Positions 10,854-21,190 of a DNA stretch of 64,000 bases are shown here, piece after piece (position 1 is the stretch's first letter; each line of letters begins with the position of its first letter). Origin of the DNA: Ahaetulla prasina (taxonomy: Eukaryota; Chordata; Lepidosauria; Squamata; Colubridae); assembly GCF_028640845.1 (NCBI RefSeq), contig NC_080540.1, positions 48,280,561 to 48,344,560 of the forward strand, read 5' to 3'. The notes beneath the pieces were generated by a model, which had not been told where the DNA came from, did no database searches, and saw only the letters and a list, made by a program, of their open reading frames with translations. Both the position numbers and the translations under genes were made by a program.

Positions 10854-11629
10854 TTTGATTGATTTTTATACCGCCCTTCTCCCGAAGGACTCAGGGCGGT
10901 GTACAGGCAAGATAAAACCAGCAATACAATATACAGGTTAAAATACAATTTAAAAAACTTATTTAAATTAGCCTGGAGATTAAAATTTGCCATACTAAAA
11001 AACCCCGTTTAAAAATTAATCAATTTAACATTAAAATTCCAATTTAAGCCAGCCCCGCGCGGATAAAAAGATGTGTCTTCAGTTCGCGACGGAATGTCCG
11101 AAGGTCAGGTATTTGGCGTAAACCCGGGGGAAGCTCGTTCCAGAGTGTGGGAGCCCCCACAGAGAAGGCCCTTCCCCTGGGGGCCGCCAGCCGGCATTGT
11201 TTGGCGGACGGCACCCTGAGAAGTCCCTCTCTATGGGAGCGTACGGGTCGGTGGGAGGCGTGTGGTAACAGCAGGCGGTCCCGTAAGTACCCAGGTCCTA
11301 AGCCATGGAGCGTTTTAAAGGTCGTAACCAACACCTTAAAGTGCACTCGGAAGGCCACAGGCAGCCAGTGCAGTCTGCGTAGGAGCGGTGTTACATGGGA
11401 GCTACGCGTAGCTCCCTCTATCACCCACGCAGCTGCATTCTGGACTAACTGAAGCCTCCGAGTGCACTTCAAGGGGAGCCCCATGTAGAGAGCATTACAG
11501 TAATCCAAGCGAGGGGTAACGAGCGCATGAGTGACTGTGTATAAGGCATCCCGATCAAGGAAGGGGCGCAACTGCCGAACCAGGCGAACCTGGTGGAAGG
11601 CCCTCCTGGAGACGGCCGTCAAATGGTCA
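10783..11629 (-). mobile_element. 5'-truncated L2-clade LINE with long (AAAT)n tail
   Basis: The minus strand carries the C-terminal part of L2 ORF2, its 3' UTR with the 'ccgccctgagtccttcggga' hairpin and 'agggcggtataaaaatcaat', then a tail of about 18 AAAT units (10783-10856). The copy is cut off at about 11629, within the region homologous to 7100 of the first L2 copy, as expected from incomplete reverse transcription. Confidence 0.9.
11044..11622 (-). pseudogene. L2 LINE ORF2 C-terminal fragment
   Basis: An open frame of 192 residues starting at 'MTAVSRRAFHQVRLVRQ' and ending 'KTHLFIRAGLA', with 'TPRLDYCNALYMGLPLK' and 'SFWNELPPGLRQ'-like text (here TLWNELPPGLRQIPD). It covers only the part downstream of the RT active site. 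The frame is unbroken, which suggests that this copy is younger than the one at 6321. It has no catalytic domain. Confidence 0.85.
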
Positions 11630-11815
11630 TTAAGGAAGAAGGAACAGTAATACAGTCCTGGAAAAGTAGAAAACTTGAAAAAGAAACTTTAATAGCCCAA
11701 CTTGATTCTGTTTGGTATAAGATGGGACCAAGAGAAACTCTTGCATGCTTTCAAGAACAATAAAGTAACCTTTTTTAAAAAAAATCCACAAACATGTTTT
11801 CTAATGATCTGAGAG

Positions 11816-12120
11816 CAGAGGTGGTATTCAACAGGTACTGACCAGTTCTGGAGAACCAGGAGCAGAAATTTTGAGTAGTTCGGAGAACCGGTAAATACTA
11901 CCTCTAACTGGCCCCATCCCCATCTATTCTCTGCTGAGTCCCAGCTGATCGGGAGGAAATGGGGATTTTTCAGTAACCTTCCCCTGGAGTGGGGTGGGAA
12001 TGGAGATTTTACAGTATCCTTCCCCTGCCACGCCCACCAAGCCACTCCCACCAAGCCATGCCACATCCACCAAGCCAGGCCTACAGAACCGGTAGTGAAA
12101 AAAATTGAATCCCACAACTG
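11816..12120. mobile_element. non-autonomous hAT-type element, 305 bp
   Basis: Begins CAGAGGTGG and ends CCCACAACTG; flanked by TCTGAGAG (11808-11815) and TCTGACAG (12121-12128), 7 of 8 identical. The interior carries 'gaccagttctggagaacc', 'agtagttcggagaaccgg' and 'cccagctgatcgggaggaaa', shared with the elements at 16434 (inverted) and 62405 (same orientation). Non-coding. Confidence 0.85.
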
Positions 12121-12392
12121 TCTGACAGGATGTGAGGCAAATTCGTATGACAATCTAGATATTTGCATGTATTCATGTTATTCAGTAATATGATTATTGA
12201 TCACTTTAGTGTTGAGCAATTCAATAACTATATACCAATGATTAAGAGCAAATCATTTTTGAGTTATTTGACAATGGAGAGAAAAATATGCTTATCCCAC
12301 CAAAAGGCAATCAGTTTTTGCTGAAGTATCTTAAGTGGAATTACTCATTTAATTGGGATATATTTCAAATCGTAAAGTATGATGTAACAATA

Positions 12393-12920
12393 TTAGATAG
12401 AACTGCAGAAAAAACAATTGCTACCAACCTGCCTTCCATTGAGGATTTGTATACTGCACGAGTCAAAAAGAGAGCTGTGAAAATATTTACAGACCCCTTA
12501 CATGCTGGACATAAACTGTTTCAACTCCTACCCTCAAAACGACACTACAGAGCACTGCACACCAGAACAACTAGACACAAGAACAGTTTTTTCCCGAACG
12601 CCATCTCTCTGCTAAACAAATAATTCCCTCAACACTGTCAAACTATTTACTAAATCTGCACTACTATTAATCTTCTCATTGTTCCCATCACCCATCTCCT
12701 TCCACTTATGACTGTAACTTTGTTGCTTGTATCCTTATGATTTATATTGATACTGATTGTTTCCTGACTGCTTATTTGTACCCTATGACTATCATTAAGT
12801 GTTGTACCTTATGATTCTTGATGAACGTATCTTTCTTTTATTTACACTGAGAATTTATGCACCAAGACAAATTCCTTGTATGTCCAATCACACTTGGCTA
12901 ATTAAAAATTCTATTTTATT
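12393..12920 (+). mobile_element. 5'-truncated L3/CR1-type LINE
   Basis: Plus-strand copy of the L3-type 3' end. It includes the ORF2 C-terminus (12399-12623), the 3' UTR with 'cttccacttatgactgtaac' and a degenerate tail 'attctattttattcaat'. The tail is poor, so the copy is probably older than those at 15308 or 23545. Confidence 0.85.
12399..12623 (+). pseudogene. L3/CR1-type LINE ORF2 C-terminal fragment
   Basis: About 75 residues in frame from 'RTAEKTIATNLPSIEDLYTA' through 'KIFTDPLHAGHKLFQLLP' to 'HKNSFFPNAISLLNK' and a stop. The same carboxy-terminal block is found at 15308, 23893 and 34870. It lies downstream of the RT domain and has no catalytic residues. Confidence 0.8.
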
Positions 12921-13800
12921 CAATACAAATAAATAACATAACAGTCGAGGATTAAAAAAAGGGGAGTGCAAACAACAGTCAGTATTATTCCTCTTCTAAT
13001 AACAATGTGGTCAACCTCAAATAAGAAATGTGATTTATTTATTTATTTTTCTACAGAGTCATTACTTGTTGCCTTTGCTTCAACTTGAGCTAACATTCAG
13101 TCTTTTCTCTCCACCCTCTGTGTTTTTCCAGGTGTGATCATTCAATTAAAATAATAGTGCAGGAGATATTTAAATTTTATTTGTCAAATTTTCATTCTAA
13201 CAACTGTAACGAAGGTAAGATATTATAATGAGGAAACTTTTGTATAAATTAAATCCTGGAGCAAAGGAAATGGGTCAATATTTTTCCCCTTTTTTCCCTA
13301 AGGGAAAGAATTACCATATAGCAAATACCACAAGTCAAATTTTGGTTTCCTTGACATTAAGGAACAGCGGGTGGGTGACAGAGGTTCATACAGCATCTGA
13401 AAAGGAGGGAAAGTAATGATTTATTCAATTGCACAGAATTACTAACAATTCATATAATACGTTGAAACCCATGGTTCATCTTCTCATTAAGGAAAGTTTC
13501 CATAATTTCAGTCAAGGGGGTAAAAAATATCCTTAACTTATTTTAGCAACGTTACCAAAACTTGTGTTCTGTCTATACAATCCTCTTAAATAAAGGAAGG
13601 TTTTTATCTTTGAATTAGGATAAGATTGTGCTGAATATGATTAGGCTTTATGTAGTGTTTGACTTCTACTGACTGACTTAAACAAGTAATTTATATAAGT
13701 GCAATACTATTTGTAATCTGGAAAATATTTTTTTCAAAAACATATTCTGTTGCCCTTTAAAGTTCATAGAATCATAAAATATAAGACCATCTAATCTGTC
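12921..13800. other. no feature recognised
   Basis: AT-rich unique-looking sequence. Chance frames at 13228-13416 and 13678-13863 have no motif of their own. Confidence 0.5.
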
Positions 13801-13893
13801 TATGTACACTGAGAGCATATGCACCAAGACAAATTCCTTGTGTGTCCAATCACACTTGGCCAATAAAATTCTATTCTATTCTATTCTATTCTT
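13801..13893 (+). mobile_element. very short L3/CR1-type LINE 3' tip with (ATTCT)n tail
   Basis: Only the last 65 bp of the L3 3' UTR ('tgtacactgagagcatatgc' to 'cttggccaataaaattctat') plus four to five ATTCT units. It is an extreme 5' truncation, useful to mark the minimal sequence that the LINE machinery recognises. Confidence 0.85.
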
Positions 13894-13971
13894 ATGCCCG
13901 CTATTATAACAAGCCTGAGAGAGTACAGTTAGTCCCTGTTTAATTACCTTCTCCAATAAAATTCTCTACTA

Positions 13972-14314
13972 CAATGATGGCTAACCTTTTCGGTACCGAG
14001 TGCAGATAGCGCACGTGCACACCCATAATGCAATGTGTGCACAACCCCCCCCACGTGTCCTGCCCCCTGTCATGTGTGCACAACCCCTCCTGCCCCTGCA
14101 CATGCGTGCGACGACCCCTGCATGTGCCCCATACATCCATGCATGTCTCCCCTATGTACCCTGCACATACGCGGCAGAGATCCAAAAACCAGCTGGCTGG
14201 CAGGAGGCATGCATGCATGTGCAACAGAGTTGACTTAGGGCAACAGCTCGCATGCCCACAGAGAGGGCTCTGTGTGCCATCTGTGGCACACGTGCCATAG
14301 GTTCACCATCATGG
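13972..14314. mobile_element. non-autonomous hAT-like element, 343 bp
   Basis: The left end reads CAATGATGGCTAACCTTTTC and the right end, reverse-complemented, CCATGATGGTGAACCTATGG: an imperfect terminal inverted repeat. It is flanked by CTCTACTA (13964-13971) and CTCTAGTA (14315-14322), 7 of 8 identical. The interior is rich in alternating purine-pyrimidine (tgtgtgcacaac, catgcatgcatgt). The three overlapping plus-strand ORFs inside are low-complexity by-products. Assignment to hAT rests on the 8-bp duplication. Confidence 0.65.
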
Positions 14315-14323
14315 CTCTAGTAT

Positions 14324-14535
14324 TACTTAACATAACATAACATAACATAACATCAGAGTTGGAAGGGACCTTGGAGGCCTTCTAGTCCAACCCCCTGCCC
14401 AGGCAGGAAACCCTACACCATCTCAATCAGATGGTTATACAACATTTTCTTAAAAATGTTGGATAAAACTTGAAACAGTCTGCTCTATTTTTAAACCATT
14501 CTTACCATTAGGAAATTTGCAGGTTAATGAATGAA
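14324..14535 (-). mobile_element. classical CR1 LINE 3' end
   Basis: The minus strand reads the CR1 3' end 'ttggactagaaggcctccaa' and 'ggtcccttccaactctgatg', then a short ATGTT repeat tail (14329-14355 on plus as AACAT units). The same 3' end is present at 16950, 28335 and 47045. Confidence 0.85.
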
Positions 14536-14564
14536 ACTCTTTCTCTTTCTCTTTCTCTATCTCC

Positions 14565-14665
14565 TAGAACAACTTGAGCAGTCTCCACAGCTACTTAATC
14601 TTGTCAGGATTAACCCTGGACCTGTTCCTCCCCCATCCAGATCTGAACCCTACGAGGCTTAGCCA
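14565..14665 (-). mobile_element. old L2-clade LINE fragment
   Basis: On the minus strand the frame reads 'SGWGRNRSRVNPDKIK' then a stop and LW, which lines up with 'GRNRLKLNPSKTEWLW' of the L2 copies. Extent on both sides is unclear; only this block can be recognised. Confidence 0.5.
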
Positions 14666-14669
14666 CTCA

Positions 14670-15015
14670 ACTGGATTTACCCAATAAGAATCCAACTTTA
14701 AATTGATTCAAGTGGCTTTATTCACCAGGAAGGATAAAAATGCTTCAGTGAGAGATATTCCTGACTTTTATTTCTACTACCAGGTCAAATTCAGACCATC
14801 ATAAACAAAGCTGTCCAGGAGTTCAATAAGGGCACAGAAATAATGAAATTTTCCTGCCCTTATTGTCACACTGTAGCAAATATAGACTTTTACCCATGTT
14901 CAGTCCAGATTGCAATCAGGGCCTCAGCCAAACTATCTAACAAATCCTCATGGGAAAAAAAATTCTGACCTCATTCTGGAATCCCATAAGGTCCATAAAT
15001 CACCTTTCTTTTTTC
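14670..15015. other. no feature recognised
   Basis: May be a further degraded part of the L2 fragment, but no motif is legible. Confidence 0.4.
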
Positions 15016-15017
15016 AC

Positions 15018-15204
15018 ATTTGTATGTTCGAGTCTTTTCCCGTGTAAGATTGGAAGTATTTAGGCAACCTTTCGATGAGATCTCACTCATCATCTTCAGA
15101 CTTTGGCTTTGTTCTTATGTGAGCAAAGAAAAACAAAGCCAAAGCCTGAAGATGATGAGTGAGATCAAAACCTGCATAAATATACCCGTGAAAACCTACA
15201 AAAA
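15018..15204. repeat. Penelope-like element terminus, inverted snap-back pair
   Basis: The left part reads 'cgagtcttttcccgtgtaag' and continues to 'gatctcactcatcatcttca'; the right part reads 'gcctgaagatgatgagtgag' and 'atacccgtgaaaacc'. Arms 15078-15112 and 15131-15166 are almost exact inverted copies around a loop of about 18 bases. All of these strings match, with divergence, the Penelope termini at 20296-23022, so this is an older fragment of the same type. Confidence 0.75.
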
Positions 15205-15258
15205 CATACATAAATACATACATACATGCATGCATGCATGCATACATACATACATACA

Positions 15259-15307
<49 letters not shown>
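15205..15307. repeat. compound microsatellite (ATGC)n-(ATAC)n-(AT)n
   Basis: Tandem CATA units, then four GCAT units (about 15226-15243), about twelve CATA units and nine TA units. It lies directly between the Penelope terminus and an L3 3' end. Confidence 0.9.
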
Positions 15308-15683
15308 CAAAACGACGCTATAGAGCACTGCACACCAGAACAACTAGACACAAGAACAGTTTTTTTCCCGAAGGCCATCACTCTGCTAAACAAATAATTC
15401 CCTCAACACTGTCAGACTATTTACTGAATCTGCACTACTATTAATCGTTTCATAGCTCCCATCATCAATCTCTTTCCACTTATGACTGTATGACTATAAC
15501 TTGTTGCTGGCAATCCTTATGATTTATATTGATATATTGATCATCAATTGTGTTGTAAATGTTGTACCTTGATGAACGTATCTTTTCTTTTATGTACACT
15601 GAGAGCATATGCACCAAGACAAATTCCTTGTGTGTCCAATCACACTTGGCCAATAAAATTCTATTCTATTCTATTCTATTCTA
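15308..15683 (+). mobile_element. 5'-truncated L3/CR1-type LINE with (ATTCT)n tail
   Basis: Starts at 'aaaacgacgctatagagcac', codes the last 25 or so residues of ORF2 (ALHTRTTRHKNSFFP..ITLLNK), then the 3' UTR and five ATTCT units, followed by a short TA/TG tract to about 15705. It is very similar to the copy at 23545-24090, so this is a fairly young insertion. Confidence 0.85.
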
Positions 15684-15705
15684 TATATATATGTATATAT
15701 GTATA

Positions 15706-16165
15706 AAATTACTTCCCTTGTGAAGAAAAATACAATTTCATTTGCATTTTAGCTTTTCTACTTTCTTTTTGTAGATTACTCCCAACTTTTATTTCCCAGG
15801 AAATATCCTTTTTATTTATTAGATAGTTTAAAAGCAAAATTTCTAGATTCCCATAATGTCCCCCATTTTTATTGGAATAATGTGTAATTATAAGTATATT
15901 AGTTTATTTTTTTAGAAGTACCCAGTCCTTCTGCTTTTCTTTTATCTTGAGAATTTCTGTCCAGGGGATCCCATTTAACTTGAAATGGGTTTACCTGAAA
16001 TCTAATGTTCCTGTTACATTTCACTTTCTTTTTTGTAGTATTTTGAAATTCAAGATCACATGGTCATTTCCTCCCAACATTTCCACTACTTTAACTTTTT
16101 AATGAGTTGTTTCTTATTGGTTTAGAGCAACTCTGGGAGAACTGATCTTTATGTACTGTACCTAT
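15706..16165. other. no feature recognised
   Basis: AT-rich unique-looking sequence. Confidence 0.5.
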
Positions 16166-16167
16166 GA

Positions 16168-16362
16168 ACCACAGTGGCGCATGGTTAGAGTGCACTGCTG
16201 CAGGCTACTTCTGCTGACTGCCAGCTGCCTGCAATTTGGCAGTTAAAATCTCACCAGGCTCAAGGTTGACTCAGCCTTCCATCCTTCCGAGGTGGATAAA
16301 ATGAGGACCCAAAATCGTTGGAGGCAACATGCTGACTCTGTAAACTGCTTAGAGTTTAATTA
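16168..16362 (+). mobile_element. tRNA-derived SINE
   Basis: The head 'ccacagtggcgcatggttag' resembles a tRNA A box. A region with 'gactcagccttccatccttc' and 'ggtggataaaatgaggaccc' follows, then 'gactctgtaaactgcttaga'. The central block is shared with the minus-strand SINE at 42700-42955, whose 3' end is different. The 3' end here matches the beginning of the fragment at 1-92, where the copy here stops early. Confidence 0.8.
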
Positions 16363-16433
16363 GTTAGTTCTGGTGAGATATGAGCACACACACCCAATAA
16401 TGTGTTTTTGTTTCTCCTTTCTTGTATTCTTAC

Positions 16434-16725
16434 CAGTGGTGGGTTCAATTTTTTTTATTACCAGTTCTTTTGGTGTGGCTTGGTGGGCATGGCATGACTT
16501 GGTGGGCATGGCAGGGGAAGGATGCTGTAAATCTCCATTCCGTCCCCAATCCAGGGGAAGAATACTGCAAAATCCCCATTTCCTCCCAATCAGCTGGGAC
16601 TTAGGAGGCAGAGAATAGATGGAGGCAGGGCCAGTTAGAATTTTTACTACCGGTTCTCCGAACTACTCAAAATTTCCACTACCGGTTCTCCAGAACTGGT
16701 CAGAACCTGCTGAAATCCACCTCTG
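16434..16725. mobile_element. non-autonomous hAT-type element, 292 bp, perfect 8-bp TSD
   Basis: Begins CAGTGGTGGGTTCAA and ends CCACCTCTG; both sides carry ATTCTTAC (16426-16433 and 16726-16733). The interior includes repeated 'tggtgggcatggc' and 'tactaccggttctccgaact'. It is the inverse orientation of the related copies at 11816 and 62405. It encodes no protein. Confidence 0.93.
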
Positions 16726-16949
16726 ATTCTTACCCAAATCTCTCATCTGGCCCCTTGTGTTCAGTTCATGAATCTCAATATAGATATACACTACCTTCAG
16801 GTGTACTCCAATCTTACATTTGTTTGATCTATTCCATTTGAATCAATTATACCTTTCAATCTTTGTAAACCATTCATCACTTTGAATTATTAGAATGTAT
16901 TGCCTGCTAAATCATGTTTGTCTGGCTGTATTCATATATATGCACCTGA

Positions 16950-17215
16950 GTGTAGAACAAAAAGCAATGGGTGGAAACTAATCAAGGAGAGAAGCAACCT
17001 AGAACTAAGGAGAAATTTCCTGACAGTTAGAACAATCAATAAGTGGAACAACTTGCCTGCAGAAGTTGTGAATGCTCCAAACACTGGAAATTTTTAAGAA
17101 GATATTGAATAACCATTTGTCTGAAGTGGTGTAGGGTTTCCTTCCTCAGTAGGGGATTGGACTAGAAGACCTCCAAGGTCCCTTCCAACTCTGTTATTAT
17201 ATTATGTTATAATAT
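16950..17215 (+). mobile_element. classical CR1 LINE 3' end
   Basis: Includes the ORF2 C-terminus (16960-17097: 'NGWKLIKERSNLELRRNFLT', then 'INKWNNLPAEVVNAP') and the 3' UTR ending 'ttggactagaagacctccaa', 'ggtcccttccaactctgtta'. The tail is TTATA-like and degenerate. 5'-truncated. Confidence 0.85.
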
Positions 17216-17635
17216 TATATTCTCTCCCTCCCCCAGTCTGTGCATAGACACATGGAATGATCTAATGTGACTTATTTTATCCTTTAGATATGTGCTCAGA
17301 ACTGGATGCCTCCACATCCTGCACACCCAGTCTTATTTCAGGTATTTGGAATTGTACTCTATTTTGTCCTCAGACTTAAACATTCTATAAACAATCAGTC
17401 TGTTGGTTGTTTTAGTGAGGCTAAATTGTAGGAAATTGAGCTCAAAATGTAGATAAGCAATGATTCCTGGAATCGTTAAGTAGTGTTAAAGGGGTAAATT
17501 CAAGAGCATGGTCCAACTTTAGATGTAATGAGTCAAAAAACATAATGAAATTTTTATCACAATAGAAATCACAATAGTCAAAGCAATATTTTCTACACTA
17601 ATGTACACTTTTGAAAGCAGGACATTAAGAAAGTA
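17216..17635. other. no feature recognised
   Basis: Unique-looking sequence. Confidence 0.5.
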
Positions 17636-17639
17636 TGGA

Positions 17640-17935
17640 AGAACAAAGACAGGTTGTTTAGAATTATAGCTAAGACACTGCAAGAAGAACCAATCTATCA
17701 ATTCTAGACCAAATAAAGACAAACGGGCCCCTTGAGGTGAGTATCAACAAGCAGAAACTCATATTCTTTGGACATATGGTGCAAATAGATGATAGTTCTA
17801 AAAAATGGTTAGTACATTTTGAGGCAGTCAGAGAAGAGAAAATGAATAGATGAGATAAAAAATTATAAAACTGTCCTTGAAGAAGCTATAAGCTATCCTG
17901 TAACTAGTGATAAAGTATGATTATAAGCATTTGTC
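17640..17935 (+). pseudogene. possible RTE/BovB-type LINE C-terminus
   Basis: In two plus frames the text reads 'INKQKLIFFGHMVQIDDSSK' and, after a frame shift, 'DEIKNYKTVLEEAIS'. The FFGHM and WLDEIK-like blocks are typical of the carboxy-terminal region of RTE/BovB-like reverse transcriptase ORFs, common in squamates. The fragment is short and frame-broken, so the assignment is tentative. Confidence 0.5.
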
Positions 17936-17945
17936 CATGACATCT

Positions 17946-19985
17946 CCAGAAATCAACCCAAAACCATGGTACCCTGCTAATCCAAATAATCAGTAAAAGT
18001 TTTTACTGAAACACGTAGAGAGCATGGAATTAAAATCAATTAACTTAATCTGTGGAACAAAGAAAAAAACATTTAAAAATATATTTTAGCTAAAGAAAAT
18101 TAATTAAAAATAATAATAACAATACAGCAAGAAAAAAACACATTTAGGTCAAAGGGATTTGAGACAAAGGGTGAGGCTTTCGACTGGAAATAGAAATTTA
18201 CAGGATAGCAGGTAACTTTATGCAACAGAATGAAAAGGGGAAAAGAAACACTCAAAAAAGGAGTTTAATTTTTATAAGAGAGTATTTTTGATGCTGGTGC
18301 TTGCATAGAAAAAATAGAAATAAGATTTTTTTTTAAAAAATAATAATATGGTGATAAGAAAGTCTACATAACAGAAACCTCTCTAACATTAAGAACCTGT
18401 GTAGAAAGTCTGGTGAGTCCCTGAACAATATAGGTTAGAGGAAGAGGATTAACTTCAAGAAATACGAAATGATAAAGACTAACAGCCTAATTAATAGGAG
18501 GTCTGTTACTTAGAGACAGGCAAAGTTAGTCTTTTAGATGAGGAAAGGAGATAAAAGTGTGGAGGCTTTTTGCAAAGTATCTCTATATCTATTGGTCTTG
18601 CAGGTCAATAGATTAAGAGGTACAGAAAATACAGAAGAGAATATTCAAAAGATTTCCTAAGAGTTCTATTGGAATGATCTAGGCAGTATTAGGAGCAAGT
18701 GCATATTGACTGGATTTAGGCCACTAAATAATGAAAAAGGAAATGGATACTGCAGCACTGGATAGTAATGGGGTCCATTATCTTGCTTTTCTTTGGCTCT
18801 GACATGTGCTCCCATTTCAGCCTTAGTGAAAGGCTTTTCTTTGACTCTGTCCTACAGACCTGTTTACTCTTGTAGGAAAGAGGCAATCTTGGATATACAG
18901 GAGAAAAATCATTCTGGTTTGTAGGAATCCTATCTTAGTCATGCCACCAAGGCTAAAGCAAAAGCAATGAAGAGACTGAGGTTTCTTTCTGCAAGCTAAC
19001 AACGTCTCTGGGTTTCTTTAGAAAGATTGGAGAAAGAACACTTTGAAAATGGATTTTTGTTTGCCAAAGAATGTGGGTTTGTCCAATCAGAGGAGAAAGA
19101 TAACTGACAATCGATGCTCTTGAGGAATTGAGGTTACAGAAGAAGGACAAAAAAAAAAGGTTGATCTTGGTTGGTTTTTGCTTTACCAAAACAAAGAGAT
19201 TGATTAGATGAAAATGGAAAAGAAAGCTTATTATTTAACCTTAGCTTGGTTAACCCATTACATGAGAATTCCATTTTTAATTGTATTAGCACATAAGCAA
19301 GAGTCTTGATAATGATAATCTGATAAAGGCGTTTAGCCAGATTTCTCCTTAGAGATATTCTGCTATACGTAAGTATTCAGCAACAAACATAGATTTAATT
19401 AAGATTTGGGTTCATTCTTTCTTGTTTTAGCATTATATTCTGGCTTTCTTCTAGATAGAACCTTTAAGCTGTCCATATATTTCTTCTGATATCTTTTCCA
19501 AATGCAACTTTTTTATGGGGTGGGCAGGGATAGTTGAAATCCACTAGAGATGATGGATTTAGACTCTCCAAACATAATCCACCTGGTTGGACAATTGTCT
19601 GTATAGGCTATGAAAATGATTTCAAGAAAATTTACAAGCACAAACACATCTCTCTTATTTATTAAAGTGGATCAAATACTTTCAGGTTTCCACATAAGCC
19701 TCAATCATGAAATCTGATTGCTTTTATTCACACTTCCATGATAGGAAAAAGCAAAGCAATAAATTGCTTTAGTAAACAGGAGAGAATGTCTGAAGAATTT
19801 CTTCCACATTGTTTTCAAACTGTCATAAGCAAAATGCCAGGTCTATATGTGTTCAATTAAACTGATTTATTGCTAAAAGCTTATGTATAGGAATCTTCTC
19901 AATTAATGATTGGCAGCTGCATAAATAAAGATCAATGACACTTAGTTCTCTTTTTGCTACATAGGAATTCTAGGCTGATTCCCTT
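17946..19985. other. two kilobases without recognisable feature
   Basis: AT-rich, with poly-A-like runs but no repeat family or protein motif that I can name. It is the longest repeat-poor block in the left half of the window, and could be old intergenic or intronic DNA. Confidence 0.5.
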
Positions 19986-19989
19986 TTTT

Positions 19990-20082
19990 ACTCCAGATTT
20001 AGAACAACTTTATTGTCACTTTGAATGTACACTAATCAGCATACATTAAAATGAAATTTTGTTGCATAAAGCTTTCAAAGTG
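19990..20082 (-). repeat. possible LINE 3' UTR remnant
   Basis: The plus text 'aactttattgtcactttgaa' and 'atgaaattttgttgca' resembles, on the minus strand, the 'CAACAAAATTTC..TGACAATAAAG' 3' end of L3/Rex-like LINEs. Very short; tentative. Confidence 0.4.
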
Positions 20083-20202
20083 TCACCACTTCCAATTTAC
20101 ACTACATAAATATGAATAAATAAATAAATAAATACATACATACATACATACATTATTATGCATATATCCACATATATTATATGACACAGAGAAACAACAG
20201 TC

Positions 20203-20204
20203 TA

Positions 20205-20296
<92 letters not shown>
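20203..20296. repeat. (TA)n microsatellite, about 46 units
   Basis: An uninterrupted TA tract of more than 90 bp, directly abutting a Penelope terminus. Further TA tracts lie at 20786-20819 and 22831-22858, each next to a Penelope terminus, which suggests insertion preference or seeding. Confidence 0.95.
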
Positions 20297-20301
<5 letters not shown>

Positions 20302-20390
20302 TTCTGAGGTTTTCACGGGTGTTTGTATATAGGTCTTTGGTTGTTCGGGTTTTCTCCCGTGTAAAATTGGAAGTGTCTTGGCGACGTTGT

Positions 20391-20446
20391 AGCACGATGT
20401 AGCACGATGTAGCACGATGTAGCACGATGTAGCACGATGTAGCACG
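20391..20446. repeat. decamer tandem repeat at a Penelope junction
   Basis: GTAGCACGAT is repeated about five and a half times. It lies precisely where the terminus 'ttggcgacgtt' should continue with 'tcgacgaagtctc', i.e. it replaces the hammerhead-like segment and joins to an inverted terminal copy. Confidence 0.9.
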
Positions 20447-20781
20447 ACCACGAACACGAAGCCAAACAGCAGCAGTGCAGCTCACCAGCTCAAATCCCCC
20501 TGCAGCACAGATTAGACTGAGCACAACCAAGCCCCCACCAACACAGGACACACCCCCAGCCAATCAGAGCACAGAAAAACCCCCATCCAATCAGAGCACA
20601 GCCAAGCTCCCACCCAATCAGTTCAAACCCCCACTAGCAGTTAAAAGGAAGAAACAGCTGCGATCACACATTGCTCCCAGAAGCACGAAGCTGAAGCCTG
20701 AAGATGACGAATGAGACTTCGTCGAAACGTCGCCAAGACACTTCCAATGTTACACGGGAGAAAACCCGAACAACCAAAGAC

Positions 20782-20819
<38 letters not shown>

Positions 20820-21190
20820 TTGTTTTCTGAGGTTTTCACGGGTGTTTGTATATAGGTCTTTGGTTGTTCGGGTTTTCTCCGTGTAAAATTGGAAGTGTCT
20901 TGGCGACGTTTCGACGAAGTCTCATTTGTCATCTTCAGGCTTCAGCTTCGTGCTTATGGGAGCAATGTGTGATCGCAGCTGTTTCTTCCTTTTAACTGCT
21001 AGTGGGGGTTTGAACTGATTGGGTGGGAGCTTGGCTGTGCTCTGATTGGATGGGGTTTTTTCTGTGCTCTGATTGGCTGGGGGTGTGTCCTGTGTTGGTG
21101 GGGGCTTGGTTGTGCTCAGTCTAGTCTGTGCTGCAGGGGGATTTGAGCTGGTGAGCTGCATAGCTGTTGTTTGGCTTTGTGGTCGTGCTA
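20446..21190. repeat. large inverted repeat of Penelope termini
   Basis: The arms 20446-20785 and 20860-21190 are inverted copies, about 330 bp each, with a few differences (for example 'ccaatgttacacgg' against 'ccgtgtaaaattgg'). The centre holds a TA tract and the sequence 'tttgttttctgaggttttca'. The transcript could form a long hairpin. Confidence 0.85.
20698..20731 (+). ncRNA. hammerhead-like motif in Penelope terminus (candidate)
   Basis: The string starts CTGAAGATGACGAATGAG and ends CGTCGAAACGTC. GACGAA and TTCGTC form a 6-bp stem with a six-base loop, followed by GAAAC and GTC as in a type I hammerhead with very short stem III. The CUGAUGA box is not canonical (CUGAAGAUGA). Other copies lie at 22745-22778 (plus), 20905-20939 (minus) and 22918-22951 (plus, with GTT instead of GTC). 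Hammerhead motifs are known in terminal repeats of Penelope-like elements. Confidence 0.45.

Noticed and set aside
10783..11629. Target duplication for the L2 copy (agaagaacca / agaaggaaca)
   Set aside because: The match is weak and A-rich, so it could be chance.
14000..14300. Overlapping Cys/His-rich ORFs
   Set aside because: They lie in a hAT-like element made of CATG/TGCA-rich sequence; three frames are open at once, which is a composition effect.
20083..20563. Long frames reading IYIYIYIY
   Set aside because: Translation of the TA microsatellite on both strands.
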